A stretch of 64,000 nt of DNA, from contig NZ_BMEL01000002.1 in assembly GCF_014636475.1 (NCBI RefSeq), positions 62,001 to 126,000 on the forward strand, given 5' to 3'. Position numbers and translations under genes: made by a program. This document shows, piece by piece, positions 37,155-46,356 of this stretch (position 1 is the stretch's first letter; every line of letters begins with the position of its first letter). Origin of the DNA: Halobacillus andaensis. Lineage in GTDB: Bacteria; Bacillota; Bacilli; Bacillales; Halobacillaceae. Below the pieces are notes generated by a model, which saw nothing but the letters and a program-made list of their open reading frames with translations, was not told the origin of the DNA and did no database searches.

Positions 37155-38990
37155 ATGAAAAAGGTAGGTTTTTTTCAGTCTGTTCGTCTTAAGCTGACGA
37201 TTGTCTACATTCTCCTCCTGTTACTGGGAATCCAAGTCATCGGCTCGTATTTCGTAGGAGAATTAGAGGATCGATTAGAGCAAAATTTTAATGAATCGAT
37301 CGACGGCAGGCTGCGTTCGTTAACCTACAGTTTGCAGAACTCTTACGAGACCGAACGGGATGATTCCGACTCTTCGTTGGAATCCGATGTCCAGAGTTTA
37401 ATTAACGACTTTAATGAAGATGATATACAGAAAGTCCAGGTGATTAATTACTCCAACAGGCGCGTCATTGCTACATATGATGACGATTTAACAGGATCGG
37501 ATGTGGGGAAAAAAGCAGATTACCCGATGATTACAGGAGCTCTTCTTTATAAAAATGCCGATTGGGAAATGGGGATTGACCCTAATACAGAGAATCGGAT
37601 ACGTCGAGGAGCAAGACCAGTAGAAAGCAGCGATGGAGAAGAAGTCCATGCTGCTATTTACTATGAAGCCGATATGAGCGGGGTCTATGGTCAGCTTCAG
37701 CAGATTAATAATATTTTTGCCAGGGGAACCATTTTAGCGATCACCGTCACGGCTTTATTAGGGATCCTGGTGGCGCGTACGATTACGAAACCCCTATCTG
37801 AAATGAGAAGACAAGCGCAGATTATGGCTACAGGTGATTTCTCTCAGAAGGTAAGTGTTCACGGGAATGATGAAATCGGGCAGCTGGGCATTACGTTTAA
37901 TGATTTAAATGACAAACTGAAGCAGTCTCAAGCGACAACAGAGGGAGAGCGGCGTAAATTAAGCTCCGTGCTTTCAAACATGTCTGATGGCGTTATTGCG
38001 ACAGACCGTTTAGGAGCCATTACTCTGATGAATGCGCCAGCTTCTAAGCTTATTGGTCAAAGCTTTGAAGAAGTACAAGGTCAATCGTTAATCGACATCC
38101 TTGACCTTACCGATCAAATTAATGAAATTAGTGATATTGAATCGATCGGGTCGATCATTGTAGATTTAAGCAGTGATGATAAGCAATTATTGTTAAAAGC
38201 TAATTTTTCTGTGGTGCAAGATGAGAATGAAGAGATGGACGGTTTCATTACCGTGATTAGTGACGTAACCGAGCAGGAAAAAGTGGACCAGGAGCGTCGG
38301 GAATTCGTGTCGAATGTATCCCATGAATTACGGACCCCGTTAACGACGATGCGAAGTTATTTAGAGGCCCTTACGGATGGTGCCTGGGAGGACAAGGAGA
38401 TTGCTCCTCGTTTTCTAGACGTCACTCAAAACGAAACAGACCGCATGATTCGACTCGTCAACGATTTGCTGCAGCTATCCAAAATGGATCGCAAGGATAC
38501 GGGTCTTTTTAAAGAAAAAGTGGAGTTTATTGAGTATTTTAGTCATGTGATTGATCGATTTGAGATGAATCGTGACGAAAAAAATACATTTAATCGAGAA
38601 TTGTCGGCTCAAAACCTATTTGTGTGGATCGATAAAGATAAAATCACACAGGTGCTCGACAATATTATTTCCAATGCGATTAAATATTCCCCAGAAGGCG
38701 GGACGATTACATTTAAGGCGGAGACGCTTAAAAAACAGCTTCTCGTCAGCGTAAGTGACCAAGGAATGGGGATGCCTTCGGACACAGTCGACAAAATATT
38801 TGATCGTTTTTATCGAGTAGATAAAGCTCGTTCCAGAGAAATGGGTGGAACGGGTCTTGGGCTGGCTATTGCCCGGGAAATAATCGAATCTCATCATGGT
38901 CAAATATGGGCGAACAGTCAAGAAGGGAAAGGAACAACTGTATTCTTTACTCTTCCGCTCATTAACCAGAAGCGGAGGAAGCATAAATGA
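37155..38990 (+). CDS. walK: Sensor histidine kinase WalK
   Basis: 611 residues. Membrane helix (YILLLLLGIQVIGSYFV), extracellular PAS, second helix (ILAITVTALLGILVA), HAMP, cytoplasmic PAS, HisKA with phosphoacceptor His390 in NVSHELRTPLTTMRSYLEAL, and the ATPase domain (GTGLGLAIAREII). AGGAG lies 12 nt before the ATG. The end overlaps walH by 4 bp. Confidence 0.98.
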   Translation: MKKVGFFQSVRLKLTIVYILLLLLGIQVIGSYFVGELEDRLEQNFNESIDGRLRSLTYSLQNSYETERDDSDSSLESDVQSLINDFNEDDIQKVQVINYSNRRVIATYDDDLTGSDVGKKADYPMITGALLYKNADWEMGIDPNTENRIRRGARPVESSDGEEVHAAIYYEADMSGVYGQLQQINNIFARGTILAITVTALLGILVARTITKPLSEMRRQAQIMATGDFSQKVSVHGNDEIGQLGITFNDLNDKLKQSQATTEGERRKLSSVLSNMSDGVIATDRLGAITLMNAPASKLIGQSFEEVQGQSLIDILDLTDQINEISDIESIGSIIVDLSSDDKQLLLKANFSVVQDENEEMDGFITVISDVTEQEKVDQERREFVSNVSHELRTPLTTMRSYLEALTDGAWEDKEIAPRFLDVTQNETDRMIRLVNDLLQLSKMDRKDTGLFKEKVEFIEYFSHVIDRFEMNRDEKNTFNRELSAQNLFVWIDKDKITQVLDNIISNAIKYSPEGGTITFKAETLKKQLLVSVSDQGMGMPSDTVDKIFDRFYRVDKARSREMGGTGLGLAIAREIIESHHGQIWANSQEGKGTTVFFTLPLINQKRRKHK

Positions 38991-40336
38991 ATGTTGAAAC
39001 ACTCAAATCGGTTATTCTTGTCATTTTAATAGGGTTCAGCTTGCTGCTTACTGTCGCTTTATGGAACTATCAGCCTGAATATGAGAGTGAAGGCGATGAA
39101 GAAAGACTAATTGAGGAGACGACCATTGGCGGAGAGGAGCTTGATATGGCTTCGATCGTTCGCCCCAAGCAGTTTGTCTTTCATAGAGATGGCGACCATT
39201 ACTCTTTTGAAAATAAAGAAGATGTGTCCCTTACGTATAGCGAAATGAAGAATTGGACATTGTCGAACTTTGTAAGTACGGAAAATACGGGTCTTCCTTC
39301 ACACGAGGATTTTATGGCCGAAGTCGTATTTCCTACAAACATTCCAGCACAAGCCATTCCACAATTATTCAGCCTTGATAATTCAGATATCGAACCGCCA
39401 AGCGGTCAATTTAACCGTATCTTTGTGATGTTCAATGAGGATGACGAGGGGGCTGAACTGCTATTTACGTCGGATCAAGCCAGCTCCACTTCATTTAGGG
39501 CAACGATTAATAATGATGATGCCAATCAATTAAGAGCCAGTATGAACAATGATGAGTTATTGAGCGAACAGATCTTATTTGCTGGAGATGAAGAGAAACG
39601 AATTTATATCCCGAGAGAGAAAGTCAGCTTGCAAGTCGATTCCGTTGACTCTAGAGAAATTGGAATTTTACCGTTAAGGAATGAGTTGTTTGACGGTTCT
39701 CCAGTCGTAAGGGAAAGATCAGCATCAACGACAGAACAGCGTCTCACGGACTACAGCCGGCGTTTAGAGGTATTAGGAAGCGGCAACCGTTTAGAATATA
39801 CAAAGCTGACATCGAATACAAATTCAGATGTTCAATCTGCGTTAAGCTCCTTTGATCTATTAGAAAGCAGCGTGAATTTTGTAAATACACACGAAGGATG
39901 GACAGATCCTTTTCAATTAACATCTTTGAATCCTTCTCGCTCTCTTGTTCAATACCACATGTACTTCAATGATCTTCCGCTTCTCAATAGTTCGGATGAC
40001 CTCCACAAGATCGAGGTGGAATATGATGGAGACGAAGAACAGCGTTACGTGCGCCCTCTTCGTGATTTCGATTCCTCCTTCCCGGGCAGCGGCAGAGAAG
40101 AAGAGCTTCCTTCCGGTGAAACGGTTGCTTCCTTCTTAGAAGACTCGAAGCAGTACAACATGAATGTCATTGAAGATATACAAGTGGGGTATTCATTAGT
40201 ACAGCAATCATCGAGCTATGAAGTGTATGATCTTAAACCTGCATGGTTTGTGCTGGAAAATGGAAACTGGAAAGAAATCACAGAAATCTCTTCAGGGGAA
40301 GTAGGTGAACAGGCCAATGCAATGGGGACAAATTAA
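38987..40336 (+). CDS. walH: WalK regulatory partner WalH (YycH)
   Basis: 449 residues. One N-terminal membrane helix (SVILVILIGFSLLLTVALWN) followed by a large extracellular domain very rich in Asp and Glu. With WalI it binds WalK and modulates its activity. The sequence body is diverged; identity rests on topology, size and gene order. Confidence 0.93.
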   Translation: MNVETLKSVILVILIGFSLLLTVALWNYQPEYESEGDEERLIEETTIGGEELDMASIVRPKQFVFHRDGDHYSFENKEDVSLTYSEMKNWTLSNFVSTENTGLPSHEDFMAEVVFPTNIPAQAIPQLFSLDNSDIEPPSGQFNRIFVMFNEDDEGAELLFTSDQASSTSFRATINNDDANQLRASMNNDELLSEQILFAGDEEKRIYIPREKVSLQVDSVDSREIGILPLRNELFDGSPVVRERSASTTEQRLTDYSRRLEVLGSGNRLEYTKLTSNTNSDVQSALSSFDLLESSVNFVNTHEGWTDPFQLTSLNPSRSLVQYHMYFNDLPLLNSSDDLHKIEVEYDGDEEQRYVRPLRDFDSSFPGSGREEELPSGETVASFLEDSKQYNMNVIEDIQVGYSLVQQSSSYEVYDLKPAWFVLENGNWKEITEISSGEVGEQANAMGTN

Positions 40337-41204
40337 AACGTTATTTATTTTTAGTTTTCTCGTGCTTGATCTTTTCTTACTTCAGCAGTTTTTAACGAAA
40401 CAAGAAGAAGCTTCTCTTGGTCCTGTGAACGAATCCATGTATGAAGAAAGCCCTGCGGAGGACAATGTCTCCATTTCTGAGGATGTACCTGAGGAAGCTC
40501 CTGAAGTTAACTTTTTGTTTGCTTCGCCTAGTGAATTCTCAGAAACACAGTTAGATCGTATCGGTGATTTAGACGGCCAGGAAGCGCGCGTGTACGGAGA
40601 TCAGCTTCTTGTCTCCACGTTTGACGATCCTGTGGAAATAGGAAACGATGAAGACGCTGTGACGGATGCGGTAAGTGAACACGTACCTTTTAGCGATCAG
40701 TATTCTTATTGGGGCTGGAATGACACGGAAGATAAAATCCTTTTCTTCCAGACGACGAATGCACGAACCGTCTACTATAACTCCGCCGGCGTACTCATGG
40801 TAAATGTAGAAAATGGGGAAATGACTGGCTATGAACTGACCCAGCTGAGAGAAAACGATGGGGAAAACAATGAACAAAGAGATTTACTGGATCCAGGGGA
40901 TGTCATTGATATTTTATATGAATCAAGAGATATATCTTCCGGGGACGAAATCACGAGTATGACGGTTGGGTATCATTCAGCCGCCAGCTTTGAACCTACC
41001 CAGGTTTTTGCGCCGATATGGAAGATCACAGTAAATGATGAAGAAGATCTGTTTCTCAATGCCGTGACGGGGGATGGACAGCTGTTGGATTTAGACGAAG
41101 ATGAGTTTATTGACGACACATCAGAGTATTTTGAGGAAACGATCGCAGAAAACAACCAAGACGTTTTCACAAATGAAGAGGATGAAGAAGACTCTGATGA
41201 ATAG
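40317..41204 (+). CDS. walI: WalK regulatory partner WalI (YycI)
   Basis: 295 residues. N-terminal QWGQIKTLFIFSFLVLDLFL is the YycI signature (membrane anchor), followed by an acidic extracellular YycH/YycI fold. ATG 40317 follows AGGTGA by 8 nt and overlaps walH by 20 bp; a GTG at 40305 is a weaker choice. The C-terminus is nearly all Asp and Glu. Confidence 0.93.
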   Translation: MQWGQIKTLFIFSFLVLDLFLLQQFLTKQEEASLGPVNESMYEESPAEDNVSISEDVPEEAPEVNFLFASPSEFSETQLDRIGDLDGQEARVYGDQLLVSTFDDPVEIGNDEDAVTDAVSEHVPFSDQYSYWGWNDTEDKILFFQTTNARTVYYNSAGVLMVNVENGEMTGYELTQLRENDGENNEQRDLLDPGDVIDILYESRDISSGDEITSMTVGYHSAASFEPTQVFAPIWKITVNDEEDLFLNAVTGDGQLLDLDEDEFIDDTSEYFEETIAENNQDVFTNEEDEEDSDE

Positions 41205-41225
41205 AAAGACATGGAGTGTCATACA

Positions 41226-42020
41226 ATGACGTTACAATTTAGCGTGCTTGCCTCTGGCAGTACAGGCAATGCATTTTATATCGAATCGGGAGAGGAAAAG
41301 ATATTAGTTGACGCGGGGCTTAGCGGAAAGAAAATTGAAGGATTGCTTGATCAGGTGCAAGTGAATCCTCATGATCTATCGCGGATTCTCGTGACCCATG
41401 AGCATAGTGATCATATTAAAGGGTTAGGAATCATGGCTCGCCGCTATAACCTTCCTATTTATGCGAATGAAAAAACTTGGCAGGCAATGGAGGGCCAGCT
41501 CGGCAAGCTTTCGGTAGATCAGAAGTTTCATTTTAATATGGAAGAAGTAAAAGATTTCGGCGGCATTGACGTTGAATCCTTCGCTGTATCGCATGATGCG
41601 GCCGATCCTATGTTTTATACCTTTCATAAAGACGGAAAAAAGATTTCGCTAGTGACGGATTTAGGCTACGTGTCGGAACGAATTAAAAAGACGGTAGAAA
41701 ACTCAGATGCTCTCATCTTTGAATCGAATCATGACGTCAGTATGCTGCGCATGGGAAGGTATCCCTGGAACATAAAGCGCCGTATTCTAGGGGATTCAGG
41801 CCACGTTTCCAACGAAGATTGTGCGCTAGCCCTTTGTGATATTTTAGATGATCAAACGAAGCGTGTGTATTTAGCTCACTTAAGCCAGGATAATAATATG
41901 AAGGATCTCGCCCGGATGTCCGTGGAAGATGTGTTAAAAGAACGCGGATTTGAAGTTGGATCAAGAATCGAGCTGCACGATACGGATCCAGCTCAAGCGA
42001 CTCCTTTATATAAAGTGTAA
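41226..42020 (+). CDS. walJ: WalJ (YycJ) metallo-beta-lactamase fold hydrolase
   Basis: 264 residues. Metal motif [10 protein letters not shown], then [11 protein letters not shown] and the terminal AHLSQDNN. YycJ has nuclease-like features and is linked to cell division and DNA replication coordination. ATG 41226 has GGAGTG upstream; an earlier ATG at 41211 is possible. Confidence 0.93.
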   Translation: MTLQFSVLASGSTGNAFYIESGEEKILVDAGLSGKKIEGLLDQVQVNPHDLSRILVTHEHSDHIKGLGIMARRYNLPIYANEKTWQAMEGQLGKLSVDQKFHFNMEEVKDFGGIDVESFAVSHDAADPMFYTFHKDGKKISLVTDLGYVSERIKKTVENSDALIFESNHDVSMLRMGRYPWNIKRRILGDSGHVSNEDCALALCDILDDQTKRVYLAHLSQDNNMKDLARMSVEDVLKERGFEVGSRIELHDTDPAQATPLYKV

Positions 42021-42095
42021 ACAGGTTTTAAAAAGCAGGCTTAAGGTAACAATAAGGTAAAAGAAGATGTGGAAAAGAAAGGATAGGTGATAGCC

Positions 42096-43316
42096 GTGGG
42101 TTACTACGACGATCATTCACCAGCCACACAGCAGCAGAAGAAGAGCCGCCGATTTATGATGCCGACACTTGTTGGAATTATACTCGGCGCGGTTCTTGTC
42201 CTGCTGGCGTTACCTGCGCTGGTTCAAACCAATTTACTCCCTTATAGCATAACGACACCAAATGATGAAAACGAATCCATAGATAATGAAGGCACGGGAA
42301 TAAGCAGTGAAAAAGTTGAATTAGATGTAAACACGCAAATTACGGAAGTGGTGGAAGAAGTAACCCCTTCCGTCGTGGGTGTGGTCAACCTGCAGTCGCA
42401 GTCGAACTTCTGGGATGATAATCAAAATGGTTCAGAAGAAGCCGGCGTAGGTTCAGGTGTGATTTATAAGCAGGAAGACGGCGAAGCCTATGTTGTGACC
42501 AATAACCACGTCATCGAGGGAGCAAGTGAAATCGAAGTGGTTCTCTCGGATGAAACACGTGTACCTGCTGAGCTGATTGGCGGAGACGTGTTCTCGGACT
42601 TAGCGGTTTTAAAAATGGCGGATGACGATGTGAAAAAAGTAGCTGAAATCGGTTCTTCGGAAAACCTTAAGGTCGGTGAACCAGCGATAGCTATCGGCAA
42701 CCCTTTAGGACTTCAGTTCGCTGGATCCGTGACAAAAGGGATTATCAGCGGGAAGCAGCGTGCGATTCCACAGGACTTTAACAACGACGGTCAAGAAGAC
42801 TGGCAGGCAGAAGTGATTCAAACCGATGCCGCGATTAACCCTGGAAACAGCGGGGGTGCTTTAATTAACATTAAAGGTCAATTGATCGGCATTAACTCGA
42901 TGAAAGTCGCTCAATCTTCAGTCGAAGGCATTGGCTTTGCCATCCCTATTGACGCGGCGATTCCGCTGATCGAAGAACTGGAGCAGGAAGGTCAGGTCAA
43001 TCGGGCATTTATCGGCGTTGAGGCGTACGGATTAAATGAAGTCCCTACCTCTGAATGGCAGTCGACATTAAACTTACCTGAAGACGTAGAAGGCGGATTG
43101 TACATCCGAAGCATCACACAAATGTCTCCCGCATCAAAGGCAGGATTAGAACCACTTGATGTCATTACAGCGCTAGATGGTGAACCCGTGGAAGATATCA
43201 TTGACCTGCGCAAGTATTTATATGAAGAAAAAGATCCAGGCGATGAGTTGGAGATCACCTATTATCGAGACGGCGAGCAAAATCAAACAACCGTTACATT
43301 AGGAACGCAAGAATAA
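42096..43316 (+). CDS. htrA: Membrane-anchored HtrA-type serine protease
   Basis: 406 residues. N-terminal cytoplasmic tail and one helix (PTLVGIILGAVLVLLALPAL), trypsin-like domain with the triad in VVTNNHVIEGA, DVFSDLAVLKM and NPGNSGGALIN, then a PDZ domain (RSITQMSPASKAGLEPLD). Degrades misfolded exported proteins. GTG 42096 has AGGTGA 5 nt upstream. Position after walJ matches B. subtilis htrC. Confidence 0.96.
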   Translation: MGYYDDHSPATQQQKKSRRFMMPTLVGIILGAVLVLLALPALVQTNLLPYSITTPNDENESIDNEGTGISSEKVELDVNTQITEVVEEVTPSVVGVVNLQSQSNFWDDNQNGSEEAGVGSGVIYKQEDGEAYVVTNNHVIEGASEIEVVLSDETRVPAELIGGDVFSDLAVLKMADDDVKKVAEIGSSENLKVGEPAIAIGNPLGLQFAGSVTKGIISGKQRAIPQDFNNDGQEDWQAEVIQTDAAINPGNSGGALINIKGQLIGINSMKVAQSSVEGIGFAIPIDAAIPLIEELEQEGQVNRAFIGVEAYGLNEVPTSEWQSTLNLPEDVEGGLYIRSITQMSPASKAGLEPLDVITALDGEPVEDIIDLRKYLYEEKDPGDELEITYYRDGEQNQTTVTLGTQE

Positions 43317-43319
43317 CAA

Positions 43320-43352
43320 GAAGCGTGTGCTGATCCTAAGCACACGCTTTTA
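43320..43352 (+). terminator. Terminator of the wal-htrA operon
   Basis: AAGCGTGTGC pairs with GCACACGCTT, then TTTATTT. Confidence 0.85.
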
Positions 43353-43374
43353 TTTATCCAAAGCCTCTTTTTCG

Positions 43375-43727
43375 TTATCCACACCGTGTGTATAGCCATC
43401 TGGATAAGGTACATATATGGTGGCGAACATACATACGAAATACCATATACGCCCTTCAATTTGTGTATATGTGGATAACTATGTGGATAGAATGTCCTCA
43501 CCCTTGGATAACTTGTGAATAGCTCAAAATTAACAAGTTCTGTGCATAAGTCTGTGGATAATTGTGGGTAACTTAAATCGTTAGTCGAGTTACCCACATG
43601 TGCACAAAGATATCCACGGCACACTTGACTTTATCACACATTTCTCGACAATCTTCCACTTTTTTCACAAACGGTGACTAACGACTCCCGAGAGTGAGTT
43701 ATCCACAGTGGAAAAAAGTTGTCCACT
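43375..43727. promoter_or_regulatory. DnaA-box cluster
   Basis: Four perfect TTATCCACA boxes: 43375-43383 and 43699-43707 on plus, 43470-43478 and 43553-43561 on minus. TTATGCACA lies on minus at 43541-43549. One-mismatch boxes lie at 43399, 43482, 43563 and 43590, with weaker ones at 43503, 43610 and 43719. The 454-bp gap 43317-43770 has no gene. B. subtilis has titrating DnaA-box clusters, one reported near yydA (rlmH), just beyond htrC; this is the same neighbourhood. Confidence 0.88.
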
Positions 43728-43770
43728 CTCCTTACGTTTCGTACAATGAAGCTAACGAGGAGGAATACAT

Positions 43771-44802
43771 ATGATCGATTTACGAAGCGATACCGTCACA
43801 AGACCCACTCCCGAGATGCGGCAGGCCGCCTTTGACGTAGAGGTTGGGGATGACGTGTATGGCGAAGATGAGAGTGTCTTAAAATTAGAAGAAACAGCAG
43901 CACAGATGCTTGGCAAGGAAGCGGCTCTATTCGTAACGAGCGGAACGCAAGGAAACCAAATCGCTGCCTTAACCCATTGTAACCGAGGAGATGAAGTGCT
44001 GCTTGAAGCAAGCGCTCACCTCTTTTTATATGAAGGAGCGTCGATGAGTGCTTTAGCAGGTGTTCAGCCTCGCACGATCGAAGGGGTAAGAGGAGCGATG
44101 AACCCACAGGATGTACGAGCAGCCATACGGCCTGACGATATCCATTTTCCAGAGACGGGACTAATCTGCCTCGAGAATACTCATAACAAAGCCGGCGGTG
44201 CGATTGTACCGCTGGAGAATATGCAGGCGATCTATGACATCGCACGTGAACATAACATTCCTGTGCATCTTGACGGCGCTCGTTTGTTTAACGCCGTCGT
44301 GGCCTCCGGCATTTCCGTAAAAGAGTATGCGGCTCAAGCGGATACGGTACAATTCTGCTTATCCAAAGGTCTCGGTGCCCCGGTCGGGTCCATGATTACC
44401 GGGTCTGCCGATTTTATCCGCAGCGCTAGAAAATGGAGGAAGCGGCTCGGCGGCGGACTGCGCCAGGTCGGCGTGATCGCAGAGCCGGGCTACGTCGCTC
44501 TGACACAAATGGTCGATCGCTTGGCTGAAGATCATGACAATGCCAGGCTTTTAGCTGAATTGATCGAGCAAATGGCCGGACTTAGGGTGGAAGGCGAAGT
44601 AGATACGAACATTGTACTGGTCAATGTGGCCGACCTTGGCCTGACAGCTGAGCAATTTTTAGAAGAAGTAAAGAAAGAAGGGGTGCTGGCCGTCCCATTT
44701 GGCCCTCACACGGTTCGCTTTGTGACTCACTTTGATGTCAGCCGTCAGGATATCATCGACACGGTCGATCGGATCATGAACGTGAGCCGGACATGCGTGT
44801 AA
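43771..44802 (+). CDS. Low-specificity L-threonine aldolase
   Basis: 343 residues, PLP fold type I. IDLRSDTVTRPTPEMRQA at the start, SGTQGNQIA and HLDGARLFNA, with the PLP lysine in FCLSKGLGAPVGS. Cleaves L-threonine or allo-threonine to glycine and acetaldehyde. GAGGAGG upstream of the ATG. Base composition is GC-richer than the neighbours downstream of rlmH. Confidence 0.93.
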   Translation: MIDLRSDTVTRPTPEMRQAAFDVEVGDDVYGEDESVLKLEETAAQMLGKEAALFVTSGTQGNQIAALTHCNRGDEVLLEASAHLFLYEGASMSALAGVQPRTIEGVRGAMNPQDVRAAIRPDDIHFPETGLICLENTHNKAGGAIVPLENMQAIYDIAREHNIPVHLDGARLFNAVVASGISVKEYAAQADTVQFCLSKGLGAPVGSMITGSADFIRSARKWRKRLGGGLRQVGVIAEPGYVALTQMVDRLAEDHDNARLLAELIEQMAGLRVEGEVDTNIVLVNVADLGLTAEQFLEEVKKEGVLAVPFGPHTVRFVTHFDVSRQDIIDTVDRIMNVSRTCV

Positions 44803-44810
44803 TAAGAAAA

Positions 44811-44930
44811 ACGCGGCTATTTTTTCAAAATCGCGGGTAATTAGAAATTTTCGCGGCTATTTTCTCAAAACCGCGGCGAAATCAGGATTTCCGCGGCTAA
44901 ACTGAAAAAAACGCGGCGAACTCACCATCC
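44811..44930. repeat. Tandem array with exact 20-nt period, NCGCGG motif
   Basis: Six consecutive 20-nt units each begin with NCGCGG (ACGCGGCTAT, TCGCGGGTAA, TCGCGGCTAT, CCGCGGCGAA, CCGCGGCTAA, ACGCGGCGAA); the rest of each unit is A/T-rich and degenerate. It begins right after the aldolase stop codon. Confidence 0.85.
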
Positions 44931-45042
44931 GCGTTTTTGCAAAGCACACATTTTTTATTTAAATTAGTGACTTCTGCCCATGATTGTCGAATTTTTAGAT
45001 ATAATAAAAGAAAAGGAAGCTGACTGTGAGGGGGTCATGATC

Positions 45043-45492
45043 ATGAAAAGGAAATGGTGGTTCATTCTCTTAGCACTATTGCTCGCTATTAGTATTGGAG
45101 TAAACGTATATCAGTACCAGTCGCATCAAGAAGATCTAGTCGAGGCAAAATCAACCGATTTAACAGCTATACGTGGGCTAATGACGGAATTAGCGGTACG
45201 TATTGGCGATGAGGATGCGTCTGCACAAGAGATTGAGGCGCTGGCTTTTTCATTAAACCGCCTTACGTCTGATCTTTCCTCATCCGAGCATTTGTATCCT
45301 GGGGACACACGGGATTATGACTTTTATCAAAAAACGTCCCGTACGTTAATGACGTTTGTTAACAATAATGATGTAACGGAGATGAGCATTCAGCAGCGGG
45401 ATGTCGTTTTTCAAACGATCATGAGCGGCGTGGGGTCGAAGGATTCTGACTTCATCGAGCAGCAATTGGCTGAATTCACGCAATCTGAATAG
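45043..45492 (+). CDS. Membrane-anchored protein of unknown function
   Basis: 149 residues. N-terminal helix (WWFILLALLLAISIGVNVYQ) and a mostly helical, acidic outer domain rich in Ser, Thr and Asp. No family recognised. ATG 45043 follows GAGGGGG by 8 nt; ATG 45037 is too close. It lies 10 bp upstream of the Nudix gene and is probably co-transcribed with it. Confidence 0.7.
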   Translation: MKRKWWFILLALLLAISIGVNVYQYQSHQEDLVEAKSTDLTAIRGLMTELAVRIGDEDASAQEIEALAFSLNRLTSDLSSSEHLYPGDTRDYDFYQKTSRTLMTFVNNNDVTEMSIQQRDVVFQTIMSGVGSKDSDFIEQQLAEFTQSE

Positions 45493-45502
45493 GAGGAATC
45501 TA

Positions 45503-46027
45503 GTGGATATTCGCTTTGCTATTGAGGATACCCGATTTAATTTTCGTGCAGCCGCGGTCTGGATCATTGACGACCATGTGCTTCTGCATCGACAGGCGCA
45601 CGAGAGTCACTGGGCCCTGCCTGGAGGCGGCGTTGAAATCAATGAATCGACCCCTCAAACGATTGTGCGGGAAATGAAAGAAGAGCTTGGCGTAAAGGTG
45701 AAGATTGACCATCTTCCGTGGATTGTTGAAAACTTCTTTACGTACAACGACTCCCCTTATCATGAAATCGGGTATTACTATCAAGTGTCAGCTATCCAGG
45801 AGGAAGAACTTTTTCAGACAAAGCCGTTTCACGGAAAGGAAGGCGAACGGCTTGTTTATCAATGGATCCCTATCGCTCATCTGGGAGACATCAACCTTCG
45901 TCCTTCTTTTTTAATAGAAGGTTTGACTTCTATCCCTTCCTATACCAAGCATCGAGTGGAGGAAGAGACTTCTATGGGTACCCTGAACCGGGCGGACTGG
46001 TACCTTAAGCATATTGACATTAAATGA
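45503..46027 (+). CDS. Nudix hydrolase
   Basis: 174 residues. Full Nudix box in GGVEINESTPQTIVREMKEE plus LGV (G-x5-E-x7-RE-x2-EE-x-G). Hydrolyses a nucleoside diphosphate derivative; specificity is not readable. GTG start with AGGAGG 6 nt upstream. Confidence 0.92.
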   Translation: MDIRFAIEDTRFNFRAAAVWIIDDHVLLHRQAHESHWALPGGGVEINESTPQTIVREMKEELGVKVKIDHLPWIVENFFTYNDSPYHEIGYYYQVSAIQEEELFQTKPFHGKEGERLVYQWIPIAHLGDINLRPSFLIEGLTSIPSYTKHRVEEETSMGTLNRADWYLKHIDIK

Positions 46028-46050
46028 CAACCCCCTATAATTGAAAGTAC

Positions 46051-46086
46051 AGTCGATACGAGCTTATCTTGTATCGACTATTTTCT
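46051..46086 (+). terminator. Terminator after the Nudix gene
   Basis: AGTCGATAC pairs with GTATCGACT, then ATTTTCT. Confidence 0.65.
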
Positions 46087-46356
46087 GGCGAAGGATGTAA
46101 AATTTTAGCTTAGAAAGCATGATCTGCCGGTAATACTGGCAAATTTTTTTACCATTTAAGCAGGTACAAACAACTATATAATCGGAATGCCCTTCCAATC
46201 GATGTAGTCGTTATGAAACCGGGAGAAGTCTAGGTGAGGCCTTTTCAGGAATGCTTGAAAGTTTTACATGGTGGTCATGTCCAGGGAGACCGTAAAACAA
46301 AAAGAGAAGCGGTTCCCGCACGTCTTAGGAATAACATACAAAGGGGATATTTATTC
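46087..46356 (+). promoter_or_regulatory. asnB leader region
   Basis: A weak promoter (TTTAAG 46155-46160, 16-nt spacer, TATAAT 46177-46182) is followed by a leader of about 170 nt with local hairpins (ACATGGTGGTCATGT; GGGAGACCG with CGGTTCCC). I see no T-box AGGGTGGNACCGCG motif and no terminator. Confidence 0.4.

Noticed and set aside
43283-43624. Minus-strand frame of 113 codons over the DnaA boxes
   Set aside because: Cys- and Tyr-rich composition typical of non-coding DNA, overlap with the htrA end and no Shine-Dalgarno.
43375-43727. The DnaA-box cluster as oriC itself
   Set aside because: dnaA and dnaN are not adjacent, the gene context matches a known titration-cluster location, and no AT-rich unwinding region with phased DnaA-trio repeats was evident.
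46183-46356. T-box riboswitch upstream of asnB
   Set aside because: No AGGGTGGNACCGCG antiterminator sequence and no terminator helix in the leader.
46234-46356. N-terminal extension of AsnB from an in-frame GTG at 46234
   Set aside because: It would bury the catalytic Cys2 that must be N-terminal after Met removal.
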